In this document: in pieces, positions 38,206 to 46,175 of the stretch
How the letters are laid out: the number at the start of each line of letters is the position of its first letter
How positions within the stretch are numbered: the first letter of the stretch is position 1
Assembly (NCBI RefSeq): GCF_002157895.1
Contig: NZ_CP021377.1
Span: 3,444,861 to 3,508,860, forward strand
DNA length: 64,000 bases
Direction of reading: 5' to 3'
DNA from: Oceanisphaera profunda
Lineage (GTDB): Bacteria; Pseudomonadota; Gammaproteobacteria; Enterobacterales; Aeromonadaceae
The notes under the pieces: model-generated
Databases searched by the model: none
The model's input: only the letters and a program-made list of their open reading frames with translations
Told to the model about the DNA's origin: nothing
Position numbers and translations under genes: made by a program

Positions 38206-40515
38206 ATGCCTGAACTAAAAACGTCATTACTCACCTACCGCGACGATCTGATCGACGCCGACCGTGCGCGATTATTACCCGTCTACCTCTATCCCTTACA
38301 CATGGTTAACGTGAAATTCTGGCAATGGCGAGAATGTTTGGACTCACAATTATCGAGCCATTCGTACCCTTACTATGTGCAAGGTACGCGTTTATATGTG
38401 GCCTTAAATAACGAGTCAGACCGCTTGCCGATCATTAAGGCCACCGACGGTACCGAGCTTGGCCCTGAACGGCTGGAGTATGCGCCTGTACATAATCCTA
38501 TTTGGCTAAAACTGCTCTTACGGCGGGTGGGGCATCAAGCAGGAAGGATGCGGGGTTATCGAGCATTAGGCAAACCGCTATTAAAACTGGATGAGTGGGC
38601 TGGCGCTAACCCGGGCGTTGAGGCTATAGACATAGACGGTAACGTGCGCCAGCGTCGTGATAGATGCACCACCGAAGTGCAGATTAGCTTTAGTAGTGTC
38701 ACCTTGCGCAAGCTAAAAGAGGCCGATAAACGCAGCGGCAAGCTATGGAGTCGGGGCCAAGATGGCTGGTTCTCCCGCTGGTTTGCGGATCAGCGGGAAG
38801 AGCAACATCAAGAGAAACCGGTATTATACCGAGAAGCCAAAAAAGCCAAAAATACCCGCAAGCAACGGCCTTTTTTAGACCTCACCGCTCCTCAAAAACT
38901 CAGCGCGAGCCGAAGCTATTTTATTCAACAGTTTGTTGAGGCCTACATGGAGTCGGCACAAGCTTATGGCTTTCCGTTACAAGCCGAAGTGTTAAACATA
39001 ACGAAATATGCCCATCGGCATCGCGCCAACAACAAAAAACGCCTAGCTTCGTTACCGCTGGTGAATTTTGCGGTGACCTTGATTGATGCTCGGGAAAATA
39101 TCGACATTCCATTCCGTGATATACACGCCTTTTTGCAGCCATTACTGGCTCAGCAAGGCATAGATGTGACGCTTTTACTGCCAACAAAGGCCGCCAACAA
39201 CCTACAGGATATTTGTTTTCTACCCCAACAGCGTTATTTAGTGGTGTTAGACCAAGGTAAAGGCTTACCGCATGATCCTTACCAGATCACTCAGCAAAAA
39301 ATGTATGCAGTGCCTAGTTGCGCGGTACAGCACCTGATTATTAATCCTCATGAGATGAACGATAACAGCCAGACTGAGCAGTGGTTCACGCGAGATGCAC
39401 AAGACGACATTATTGAAGTACAAGATGATTATTATGATTATCAACTTGACGATCTAAAACAACATGCAGGCAGCTTGGCCATTAAGCTGGCGGTCTGCAT
39501 TAAAGAGCTACATTTTAAACAACTGATGCGAGATACCCGCGCCCGTATCTCGGACTATTTGCCGCAGCACGCCGCGCATTTGTCCGAGATCAGCTTAATT
39601 GCAGAGGGCTGTTTGTTTACGGTGCAAGATGACCGACCGCTAGTGGTGCCGTTAACGCTGTCCGATCCTACACAGCTAGCCCGCTGCAATGCCATATTGG
39701 CGCGCCACCATATTGACTGTGAACAGTTGCTGCAACAACTCATCATGCACTGGCCTTATGGTTTTGGCCCGCAAACTGATATTACTAACGATGTCGATAA
39801 GTTTATAAAAAGGCAGGTTATTTTGCTGCAAGGGGAGCAAGATATCTTCTTGCAAAGCCCGCAGCAGCATACGCCTATTCTTACCCCTGAAGGGTTGACG
39901 AATTTAATGCCTCTCTTAAACGGACGCAAACAGTCTTATCCACTGAGTAGCTGGCGCTTGCCTAGTGAGCTTCAAGACAGGCCCTCGCTGATAGTGCTGC
40001 GTGAATTATTAGTGGCAGGGGACACGGCTACCGACAATGCGTTGCACAAGTTATTATTACATTTGCCGCAGCTGTGTCGCGATTGGCAATACGTTATAGC
40101 GCAACATAACGGACAAAGTATGATTGGTTTTGACCCGCTGCGTAAAGCTTTTAACGACCAAGCCACACACTGCGTAGGCGGCGATAAACAGATCTTTGGA
40201 TTGTGGTGGCAATGGCTATCCGCCACCCTCGATCGGCCTGTGTATGAGCCGCGAGTCTGGTTGCGAACCGTACCGGGCTTAAGCGGATTATGGCTTGATG
40301 AAAAACAGGGCGTTTACTTAGTGGGCGAGCTTAGCGGCTTAAAATTAACCCTGACTCGTCAACCCAGTATTTATCGTTGGCATACACTGCGCGGTCAGCT
40401 TAACGCCGACACGTTAATGCCCTTGCTCGATGTGGACTTTGTACGCATGGGCAGCTTGGCAGGCCGGGTCTATCCGCACTTATTTATTCGTTTGTTTAAT
40501 GAACTCAACAAGTAA
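38206..40515 (+). CDS. Putative PIWI/MID-like protein, partner of the helicase-nuclease
   Basis: This 769-residue protein is of unrecognised family. The centre shows YLVVLDQ (residues 344-350), then HDPYQITQQKMYAVPSCAVQ (356-375). This recalls the MID/PIWI junction of Argonautes, where a strand is followed by Y...K and a 'giptQ' turn. It is followed by IKLAVCIKELHFKQLM, like the lKl...K helix that opens PIWI domains. No clear catalytic DEDX tetrad is visible, so an inactive pPIWI_RE-like domain is more likely than a slicer. The N-terminal 250 residues are basic and unassigned. GAGGA, overlapping the upstream stop, precedes the ATG by five bases. Confidence 0.6.
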   Translation: MPELKTSLLTYRDDLIDADRARLLPVYLYPLHMVNVKFWQWRECLDSQLSSHSYPYYVQGTRLYVALNNESDRLPIIKATDGTELGPERLEYAPVHNPIWLKLLLRRVGHQAGRMRGYRALGKPLLKLDEWAGANPGVEAIDIDGNVRQRRDRCTTEVQISFSSVTLRKLKEADKRSGKLWSRGQDGWFSRWFADQREEQHQEKPVLYREAKKAKNTRKQRPFLDLTAPQKLSASRSYFIQQFVEAYMESAQAYGFPLQAEVLNITKYAHRHRANNKKRLASLPLVNFAVTLIDARENIDIPFRDIHAFLQPLLAQQGIDVTLLLPTKAANNLQDICFLPQQRYLVVLDQGKGLPHDPYQITQQKMYAVPSCAVQHLIINPHEMNDNSQTEQWFTRDAQDDIIEVQDDYYDYQLDDLKQHAGSLAIKLAVCIKELHFKQLMRDTRARISDYLPQHAAHLSEISLIAEGCLFTVQDDRPLVVPLTLSDPTQLARCNAILARHHIDCEQLLQQLIMHWPYGFGPQTDITNDVDKFIKRQVILLQGEQDIFLQSPQQHTPILTPEGLTNLMPLLNGRKQSYPLSSWRLPSELQDRPSLIVLRELLVAGDTATDNALHKLLLHLPQLCRDWQYVIAQHNGQSMIGFDPLRKAFNDQATHCVGGDKQIFGLWWQWLSATLDRPVYEPRVWLRTVPGLSGLWLDEKQGVYLVGELSGLKLTLTRQPSIYRWHTLRGQLNADTLMPLLDVDFVRMGSLAGRVYPHLFIRLFNELNK

Positions 40516-40783
40516 GCGATATCAATCAATAAACCCCAGTGCATCAGTAAATAAATCACAGTAGCTATGCCAACATGAAGTTAAAGAATAACACTGAATC
40601 CGGCACCATGAGCAAGTGGCACCGTTGCAGATACGGCGTTGAGCGGTGCAATATTTGGCAATAGCTTTTAACATGGGTGTCTGGTTTCGATTTTTAACGG
40701 CTATCTCTGCGTTTGCTTTGGGCAAGATTCAAGATAGCCCTCATTTTTTAGCACGGCTAAGTGCAGGTAATAGAGTGACGTTA

Positions 40784-41725
40784 ATGCAAAAAATAATGAT
40801 GAAAAAAACAATCGTGACCCATGGCGGTAAGTTTCATGCCGATGATGTGTTTAGTGTGGCTGCACTCACCCATTTGTTTCCGGATGCCAACGTAATACGC
40901 ACGCGCGATGCCGAGCTTATTGCCGATGCCGATATTGTGGTGGATGTAGGGCAAGAATATGACTCTGAAACCGGGCGCTTTGATCATCATCAACGTAATG
41001 GTGCTGGCGCGCGCGACAATGGTATTCCTTATTCTTCTTTTGGCTTGGTGTGGCGTCACTATGGCTTAGACATTTGCCAAGGTAACCAACAGCTTGTGGA
41101 TATGCTAGACACGGATTTAGTGTCCGTGATTGATGCCATTGATTGTGGCCATGTGGCAGGGGAAGACGAACACGGGGTAAGCTTAAGTCGGACCATCGGC
41201 TTATTTAATCCTACTTGGCAAGAGGCCGATGATTTTGATGCCTGCTTTAAACAAGCCGTGGAGTTTGCCACGCATATTTTAATGCGTTTTATGGCCACCA
41301 CCCAGGCGAAACTGAACGCCTATCAACAAGTGGTACAGGCCATTGAGCAGGCAGAGGATCCGCGCATCATAGTGCTTGGGCAATACCTGCCTTGGAAACA
41401 AGCGGTGCATGACCATGGCGAGCAAGCGCTGTATGTGGTTTACCCGTCATCTGCTCAACCATCACCTACTCAACCATCACCTACTCAACCATCATCTACT
41501 CAACCATCATCTACTCAACAATGGATGATACAAGCGGTGTCCGTTACCCTCGATTCGTTTGCTAACAAGCAATCGTTGCCCGCTACTTGGGCAGGATTAG
41601 CCGATGGCGAACTGCAACAGGTAACGGGAGTCAGCGATGCGCGCTTTTGCCATAACGGGCGATTTATTGCCGGTGCTGCTTCGTTTGCCGGCGCTATGAG
41701 CCTAGCCGGCTTGGCTACAAAATAA
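40784..41725 (+). CDS. MYG1 family protein (predicted metal-dependent hydrolase/nuclease)
   Basis: The product matches MYG1/UPF0160 proteins, DHH-like phosphoesterases; eukaryotic MYG1 is reported as an RNA exonuclease. The diagnostic THGGKFHADDVFSVAAL and DVGQEYDSETGRFDHHQ supply the metal-binding acidic and histidine residues. An unusual Ser/Pro/Thr/Gln insert (SAQPSPTQPS...) encoded by a 15-bp tandem repeat sits near residues 221-245. The start is one of three clustered ATGs: 40784 has GAGTG upstream and is preferred, with 40796 and 40799 possible. It is cytoplasmic and monocistronic. Confidence 0.85.
   Translation: MQKIMMKKTIVTHGGKFHADDVFSVAALTHLFPDANVIRTRDAELIADADIVVDVGQEYDSETGRFDHHQRNGAGARDNGIPYSSFGLVWRHYGLDICQGNQQLVDMLDTDLVSVIDAIDCGHVAGEDEHGVSLSRTIGLFNPTWQEADDFDACFKQAVEFATHILMRFMATTQAKLNAYQQVVQAIEQAEDPRIIVLGQYLPWKQAVHDHGEQALYVVYPSSAQPSPTQPSPTQPSSTQPSSTQQWMIQAVSVTLDSFANKQSLPATWAGLADGELQQVTGVSDARFCHNGRFIAGAASFAGAMSLAGLATK
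41447..41519 (+). repeat. 15-bp in-frame minisatellite inside the MYG1-family gene
   Basis: About five head-to-tail copies of a CCATCACCTACTCAA-type unit encode (S/P)TQPS repeats. Copy-number change would lengthen the protein by five residues without shifting the frame. Confidence 0.85.
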
Positions 41726-42141
41726 ATGGCTACAAAAGAAACGACCACACACTAAATAGCGTTTATCGATAACAAAGGCCACGGGCTAGCAGCATAACTG
41801 ACAGCCCAGCCTATAAAAGCCCAGCCCGTGAAAGAATAAGTGTCAGGTTAAGTGCGCTCAATCCACGCCGTGTGCCAGTGGTGAGTGTTCGCAGTGAGAG
41901 TGTTTTCACCACTCAGCTGCTAAGCGCAAAGTGTAGGGCTAGTGATGCCATTGGCGACAATGATTACCTCAAACACCACGCTAGCGAGTGTCTTACCCTC
42001 ACCGGCCACCAATCAATAAATACCTGCTATCGGCATTGCCGTCAGCAAGGGAACTATTGCCCCCATCACTTTTATTTTTACTTGCTTAAAACTCGACCAT
42101 CAACAAAGATAGTAATAGATTACTTACTTTTTAGGTGGCGC
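41726..42141. other. Intergenic region with candidate TetR operator
   Basis: No gene is supported; an upstream extension of the tetR frame to 41872 lacks family similarity. The palindrome AGTAAT-AG-ATTACT at 42111-42124 lies just ahead of the tetR start and could be its operator. Confidence 0.45.
42111..42124. promoter_or_regulatory. Candidate operator palindrome of the TetR-type regulator
   Basis: AGTAAT-AG-ATTACT is a perfect 14-base palindrome, 18 bases before the tetR start. Autoregulation through such a site is usual for TetR-controlled efflux operons. No experimental or comparative support is available here. Confidence 0.35.
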
Positions 42142-42765
42142 ATGATGGAACCAGCAAAACATTTACCCGCGGATGAGCGACGTGCGGTTACCGTGGATGC
42201 AGTGATCGAACTGGCGGCAGAACAAAACCCCAGTAATATCACTACTACCGCGATAGCAAAGCGCATGGGGTTGACTCAAGGCGCGCTCTTTCGTCATTTC
42301 CCAACCAAAGACGCTATTTTAGAAGCGGTCATGAACTCGGTGGCTAAGCGCCTACTCGCCCGAATAGACAAGGTCGCACTCGGTGCTATCTCTCCCCTCA
42401 TCGCCCTCGAGGCTATGTTTATGGCGCACATTGATTTTGTGACCGAGCATCCGGGCGTGCCCAGACTGCTGTTTGGCGAGTTACAACGCCCAGGAGAGAC
42501 ACTCCCTAAGAAAATCGTACTTACCCTAACTCAGAACTACAGCACTCGATTGCGGGGCTTGCTTGAAGCGGGCAAGGCACAAGGCGAACTAGATGCTCAA
42601 TTAGATGTAGAAGCGGCTGCGGTGCTGTTCATTGGGTCCATTCAAGGATTAGTGATGCAGTCTCTATTGTCAGGCGATGTCACTCATCTTCGCCGCTCTG
42701 CGCCTGGAGTATTCAGTATCTTTTGCCGCGGCATAAAGCACAATGAGATAGGGGGCGTAACATGA
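42142..42765 (+). CDS. TetR family transcriptional regulator
   Basis: This 207-residue repressor-type regulator has an N-terminal helix-turn-helix (NITTTAIAKRMGLTQGALFRHFPTKDAILEAV) and a C-terminal ligand/dimer domain. It is the first gene of a four-gene operon and overlaps the HlyD-like gene by four bases (ATGA), so it probably controls its own operon. The start is at 42142 or 42145, after AGGTGG; the upstream part of the frame is non-conserved. The inducer is unknown. Confidence 0.88.
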   Translation: MMEPAKHLPADERRAVTVDAVIELAAEQNPSNITTTAIAKRMGLTQGALFRHFPTKDAILEAVMNSVAKRLLARIDKVALGAISPLIALEAMFMAHIDFVTEHPGVPRLLFGELQRPGETLPKKIVLTLTQNYSTRLRGLLEAGKAQGELDAQLDVEAAAVLFIGSIQGLVMQSLLSGDVTHLRRSAPGVFSIFCRGIKHNEIGGVT

Positions 42766-43913
42766 AACTCCCTCATGTTACACGTCGTATCTTTACCCTC
42801 ATCGCCGTGATTTTTCTTTTGTTGGTGTTATTCATTTATGTGGCGTTTCGTTCAGGGCCATTAGCACCGGTTGCCGTGACCATCAGCACAGTGCAATCCC
42901 AAGCTATCACTCCCACTTTGTCGGGTATTGGCACAGTACAAGCACGCTACCGTTACCACATTGGACCAACGCATCCAGGGCGCATCAAGAACCTTGAAGT
43001 GCAGGTGGGTGACACAGTGCTAGCAGGTCAGCTACTGGGAGAAATGGACCCAGTGGATTTAGATGCTCAGCTGCTGGCAAAACAAGCGGCCATTAAAAGT
43101 GCACAAGCCAGTTTTCAGCAGGCACAGGCCGAGCAGACGTTTGCGCAACAACAACTTAATCGTTACCAGAAGCTGCTTACCCAACGGGGAACCAGCGAGG
43201 AGAATACAGCGCTTAAACGGCTAGAACTCGCGGTGGCAACGGCTAAACTCTCCGCGACTCGTGAAGAGATTACTCGTTTACGCGCCGATCTTGCGGCCTT
43301 AACTGCACAACATGTCAATCTTAGATTAATAGCACCCACTGCTGGCTTAGTGGTGGCTCGTAATCTCGAGCCCGGTACCACTGTGATGGCGGGACAGGCG
43401 GTCATCGAAATCATCGATCCTACCAGTCTGTGGGTGAACACGCGTTTTGATCAAGTTAACGCCGAAGGTCTAGCGCCAGATCTCAGTGCGCAGCTCAATT
43501 TGCGATCACGACGTCACCAAAACTTGCCTGGCCAAGTATTACGTATTGAGCCACTGGCAGATGAGGTCACCGAGGAGATATTAGCCAAAATAATATTTGA
43601 CGAAGTACTGGCTCCATTACCGCCCTTAGGTGAGCTGGCCGAGGTGACACTTAAGTTAGACGAGGTATCGGCGGCGCCCACCATTTTGAATGCCGCTATT
43701 CGTCTCGTTGATGGGCAGCGCGGAGTGTGGAAGTTAATCGATGACGATCTTACTTTTACTCCTCTAATCTTTGGTCGTTCGGATCTTGAGGGACGAGTAC
43801 AAGTACTTAAAGGGCTGGAGGAGGGAGATCGCATCGTGCTGTACAGTGAGAAATCCCTCAATAAACACAGCCGTTTGCACATTGTTGAGCAACTGAGGAG
43901 TGCAGCGCCATGA
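42762..43913 (+). CDS. HlyD-family periplasmic adaptor of an ABC exporter (DevB-like)
   Basis: This 383-residue membrane fusion protein has one N-terminal membrane helix (about 11-29), a split lipoyl domain (TVQARYRYHIGPTHPGRI and LIAPTAGLVVARNLEPGT), a helical hairpin (about 95-180) and beta-barrel domains. It links the inner-membrane ABC transporter formed by the next two genes to an outer-membrane channel, which is not encoded here. It overlaps both neighbours by four bases (ATGA). The set resembles DevBCA-type exporters. The substrate is unknown. Confidence 0.88.
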   Translation: MKLPHVTRRIFTLIAVIFLLLVLFIYVAFRSGPLAPVAVTISTVQSQAITPTLSGIGTVQARYRYHIGPTHPGRIKNLEVQVGDTVLAGQLLGEMDPVDLDAQLLAKQAAIKSAQASFQQAQAEQTFAQQQLNRYQKLLTQRGTSEENTALKRLELAVATAKLSATREEITRLRADLAALTAQHVNLRLIAPTAGLVVARNLEPGTTVMAGQAVIEIIDPTSLWVNTRFDQVNAEGLAPDLSAQLNLRSRRHQNLPGQVLRIEPLADEVTEEILAKIIFDEVLAPLPPLGELAEVTLKLDEVSAAPTILNAAIRLVDGQRGVWKLIDDDLTFTPLIFGRSDLEGRVQVLKGLEEGDRIVLYSEKSLNKHSRLHIVEQLRSAAP

Positions 43914-45112
43914 TCAGCTTAGCTGGGCGCGATATACTGCATGCTTGGGGGAAATTTATTTTCACTGGGGTAGGGCTTGGCCTGTTAATTGGCGTCACCC
44001 TCATCATGGCCGGTGTCTATCGCGGCATGGTTGATGATGGCAGGGTTCAGCTCGATAACAGTGGTGCCGACCTATGGGTCGTGCAAAAAGATACCTTGGG
44101 GCCTTACGCTGAGTCTTCCAGCCTGCCGGATGATCTATGGCGCAGCATTCATAGCATGGCTGGCGTTGCTCAAACGGCCAATATCACTTATTTGACGATG
44201 CAGGTTGGTAAAGGCGACACGGATGTACGAACCATGGTGGTGGGTATCGGTGCTGGCGAACCCGGCATGCCTGGTTGGCCGCCCTATTTAATAGCCGGAC
44301 GTCAGATCACCCGCGGCCATTATGAAGCCGTGGCGGATATTTCCAGCGGATTTAAACTTGGTGATAGGCTGACCATCCGCCGTAACCACTATACCGTAGT
44401 CGGCCTAACAAGACGCATGGTGTCCTCCAGTGGTGATCCTATGATATTCATTCCACTCAAGGATGCGCAAGAAGCGCAGTTTCTTAAAGATAATGATGCC
44501 ATTTTGATGCAGCGCCGCCGCACGGTCGCTAACCCAGTATTCAATCGGCCCGAAGTGCCGGGCTTGCTGGCCGCAGTGATTGACTCTCAGACCCGTAATC
44601 ATTCAGTAAATGCCATTCTAGTGCGCATTAAACCGGAATTTTCACCAGAAGAAGTGGCTGAACCCATCCGCCGCTGGCTGCGACTCACCGTGTATGATCG
44701 TGACCAAATGGAAGGTATTTTACTGGGCAAACTGATTGCTACCTCGGCCATGCAAATCGCCATGTTCTTGGTGATCTTGGCCGTGGTGTGTGCTGCTATT
44801 GTGGCATTTATCATTTATACCCTGACGATGGACAAGATCCGTGAAATCGCCGTGCTCAAGCTGATCGGTACTCGTAATCGCACTATTGCCACCATGATCA
44901 TGCAGCAATCTCTGGTGCTCGGCGTTATTGGGTTTGTGGTGGGTAAAATATCTGCCACCTTAGCCGCGCCCATTTTTCCTAAATATGTACTGCTGATCCC
45001 ACTCGATTCGGTGATCGGCTTTTTTGCGGTGATGCTCATTTGTATACTGGCGAGCTTAGTTTCCATTCGTATGGCACTTAAGGTCGATCCTGCCGAAGCG
45101 CTAGGAGGCTAA
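43910..45112 (+). CDS. ABC transporter permease, FtsX/MacB (DevC-like) type
   Basis: The 400-residue inner-membrane protein has the FtsX-type layout: one N-terminal membrane helix (about 13-34), a large periplasmic domain, and three C-terminal helices (about 275-300, 330-350 and 365-385). The cytoplasmic segment KIREIAVLKLIGTRNRTI is the usual ATPase-contact loop. Together with the adaptor and ATPase it forms a MacB/DevBCA-like mechanotransmission exporter rather than a classical importer. The next gene begins two bases after its stop. Confidence 0.88.
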   Translation: MISLAGRDILHAWGKFIFTGVGLGLLIGVTLIMAGVYRGMVDDGRVQLDNSGADLWVVQKDTLGPYAESSSLPDDLWRSIHSMAGVAQTANITYLTMQVGKGDTDVRTMVVGIGAGEPGMPGWPPYLIAGRQITRGHYEAVADISSGFKLGDRLTIRRNHYTVVGLTRRMVSSSGDPMIFIPLKDAQEAQFLKDNDAILMQRRRTVANPVFNRPEVPGLLAAVIDSQTRNHSVNAILVRIKPEFSPEEVAEPIRRWLRLTVYDRDQMEGILLGKLIATSAMQIAMFLVILAVVCAAIVAFIIYTLTMDKIREIAVLKLIGTRNRTIATMIMQQSLVLGVIGFVVGKISATLAAPIFPKYVLLIPLDSVIGFFAVMLICILASLVSIRMALKVDPAEALGG

Positions 45113-45113
45113 G

Positions 45114-45824
45114 ATGATAAACAAAGGTATTCATATTGAAAGCTTAAGTAAGCACTATGGCAAAGGCGATACCAAGGTGCTGGCGCTAAAAGACGTTAAT
45201 ATGCAGGTCGCCCCTGGTGAAGTAGTGGGCCTTATTGGTCCGTCTGGCTCGGGAAAAAGTACACTGCTCAAGTGTCTAGGCGCGGTTATCGCTCCTACGG
45301 CTGGGCGTATGGTGCTTGATCAAGCGGTGATTTTTGATAATAAATGGCTAGTTCGCGACTTACGAGCTTTGCGCCGGGACAAAATTGGCTTTGTCTTTCA
45401 AGCGCCTTATCTGATCCCGTTTTTGAATGTAACCGATAACGTTGCGCTGTTGCCCATGTTAGCTGGGGTGCCTAATAAAGAAGCGCGCCGGCGAGCATTA
45501 GAGCTGCTGACCGCGCTGGACGTACACCACAGAGCTAACGCCATGCCGGCTCAGTTATCTGGCGGAGAACAGCAGCGCGTCGCCATTGCCCGTGGGTTGG
45601 TGAGTCGGCCGCCAGTGATTTTGGCAGACGAGCCCACGGCACCGCTCGACTCAGTACGCGCCATGTCGGTGATCCGCATCCTCAATGACATGGCCAAACG
45701 TTTTGAAACTGCGATTATTATCGTCACCCATGATGAAAAAATCATTCCCACCTTTAAGCGCCTATACCATATACGCGATGGTGTTACCCATGAAGAAGTG
45801 GGAGAGGGCCGCAGCTTTGATTGA
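45114..45824 (+). CDS. ABC transporter ATP-binding protein (LolD/DevA-like)
   Basis: The 236-residue ATPase has Walker A GPSGSGKST (42-50), Q-loop FVFQAPYL, signature LSGGEQQRV (148-156), Walker B VILADEP (168-174) and the switch histidine in IIIVTHDE. It belongs to the LolD/MacB/FtsE subfamily that pairs with FtsX-type permeases, consistent with the gene before it. It is the last gene of the TetR-controlled operon. The D-loop reads APLDS instead of the common SALDS, which is a small variation. Confidence 0.9.
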   Translation: MINKGIHIESLSKHYGKGDTKVLALKDVNMQVAPGEVVGLIGPSGSGKSTLLKCLGAVIAPTAGRMVLDQAVIFDNKWLVRDLRALRRDKIGFVFQAPYLIPFLNVTDNVALLPMLAGVPNKEARRRALELLTALDVHHRANAMPAQLSGGEQQRVAIARGLVSRPPVILADEPTAPLDSVRAMSVIRILNDMAKRFETAIIIVTHDEKIIPTFKRLYHIRDGVTHEEVGEGRSFD

Positions 45825-46133
45825 TCAGCCCTTACGACTCTTGATATAAGCTCCTTACCAATATATAGAAAACAGTGCCGCCTAACATCACTTAGTGGTG
45901 GCAATGGATTATCCCCAGTAGTGGTGCAAAGTTAGATTTATTAGCACTCACGTTGAATATAACAAGATTGATGTCATCGTGATTTAAGAACATGGTTTAA
46001 GGCAATTGGTTAAGCCTGAGGTCAACTTTTCGCTATCGTAGCGGAGTATCTGATGTTCTGAACAGCAGGAGAAGGTGCAAGTTATATATCAGTAGAGATA
46101 TCTTCGAATTTGTTCCAGAGTCTTCATATTATC
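45825..46133. other. Convergent intergenic region
   Basis: The stretch between the ABC operon and the minus-strand GGDEF/EAL gene holds no gene. No terminator is evident for the plus-strand operon. Confidence 0.5.
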
Positions 46134-46163
46134 TAAAAAGCTGATTTCGTCTTAAAATCAGCT
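46134..46163 (-). terminator. Terminator after the GGDEF/EAL gene
   Basis: On the minus strand, AGCTGATTT / AAATCAGCT with a seven-base loop is followed by TTTT, 12 bases past the stop. Confidence 0.7.
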
Positions 46164-46175
46164 GGGAGAATAGTG

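Noticed and set aside
38206..40515. Catalytically active Argonaute (slicer)
   Set aside because: I could not find a convincing DEDX tetrad; only MID/PIWI-like structural signatures are visible.
41872..42141. 90-codon N-terminal extension of the TetR-family gene
   Set aside because: Composition is unlike the family, and a ribosome binding site lies directly before the ATGs at 42142/42145.
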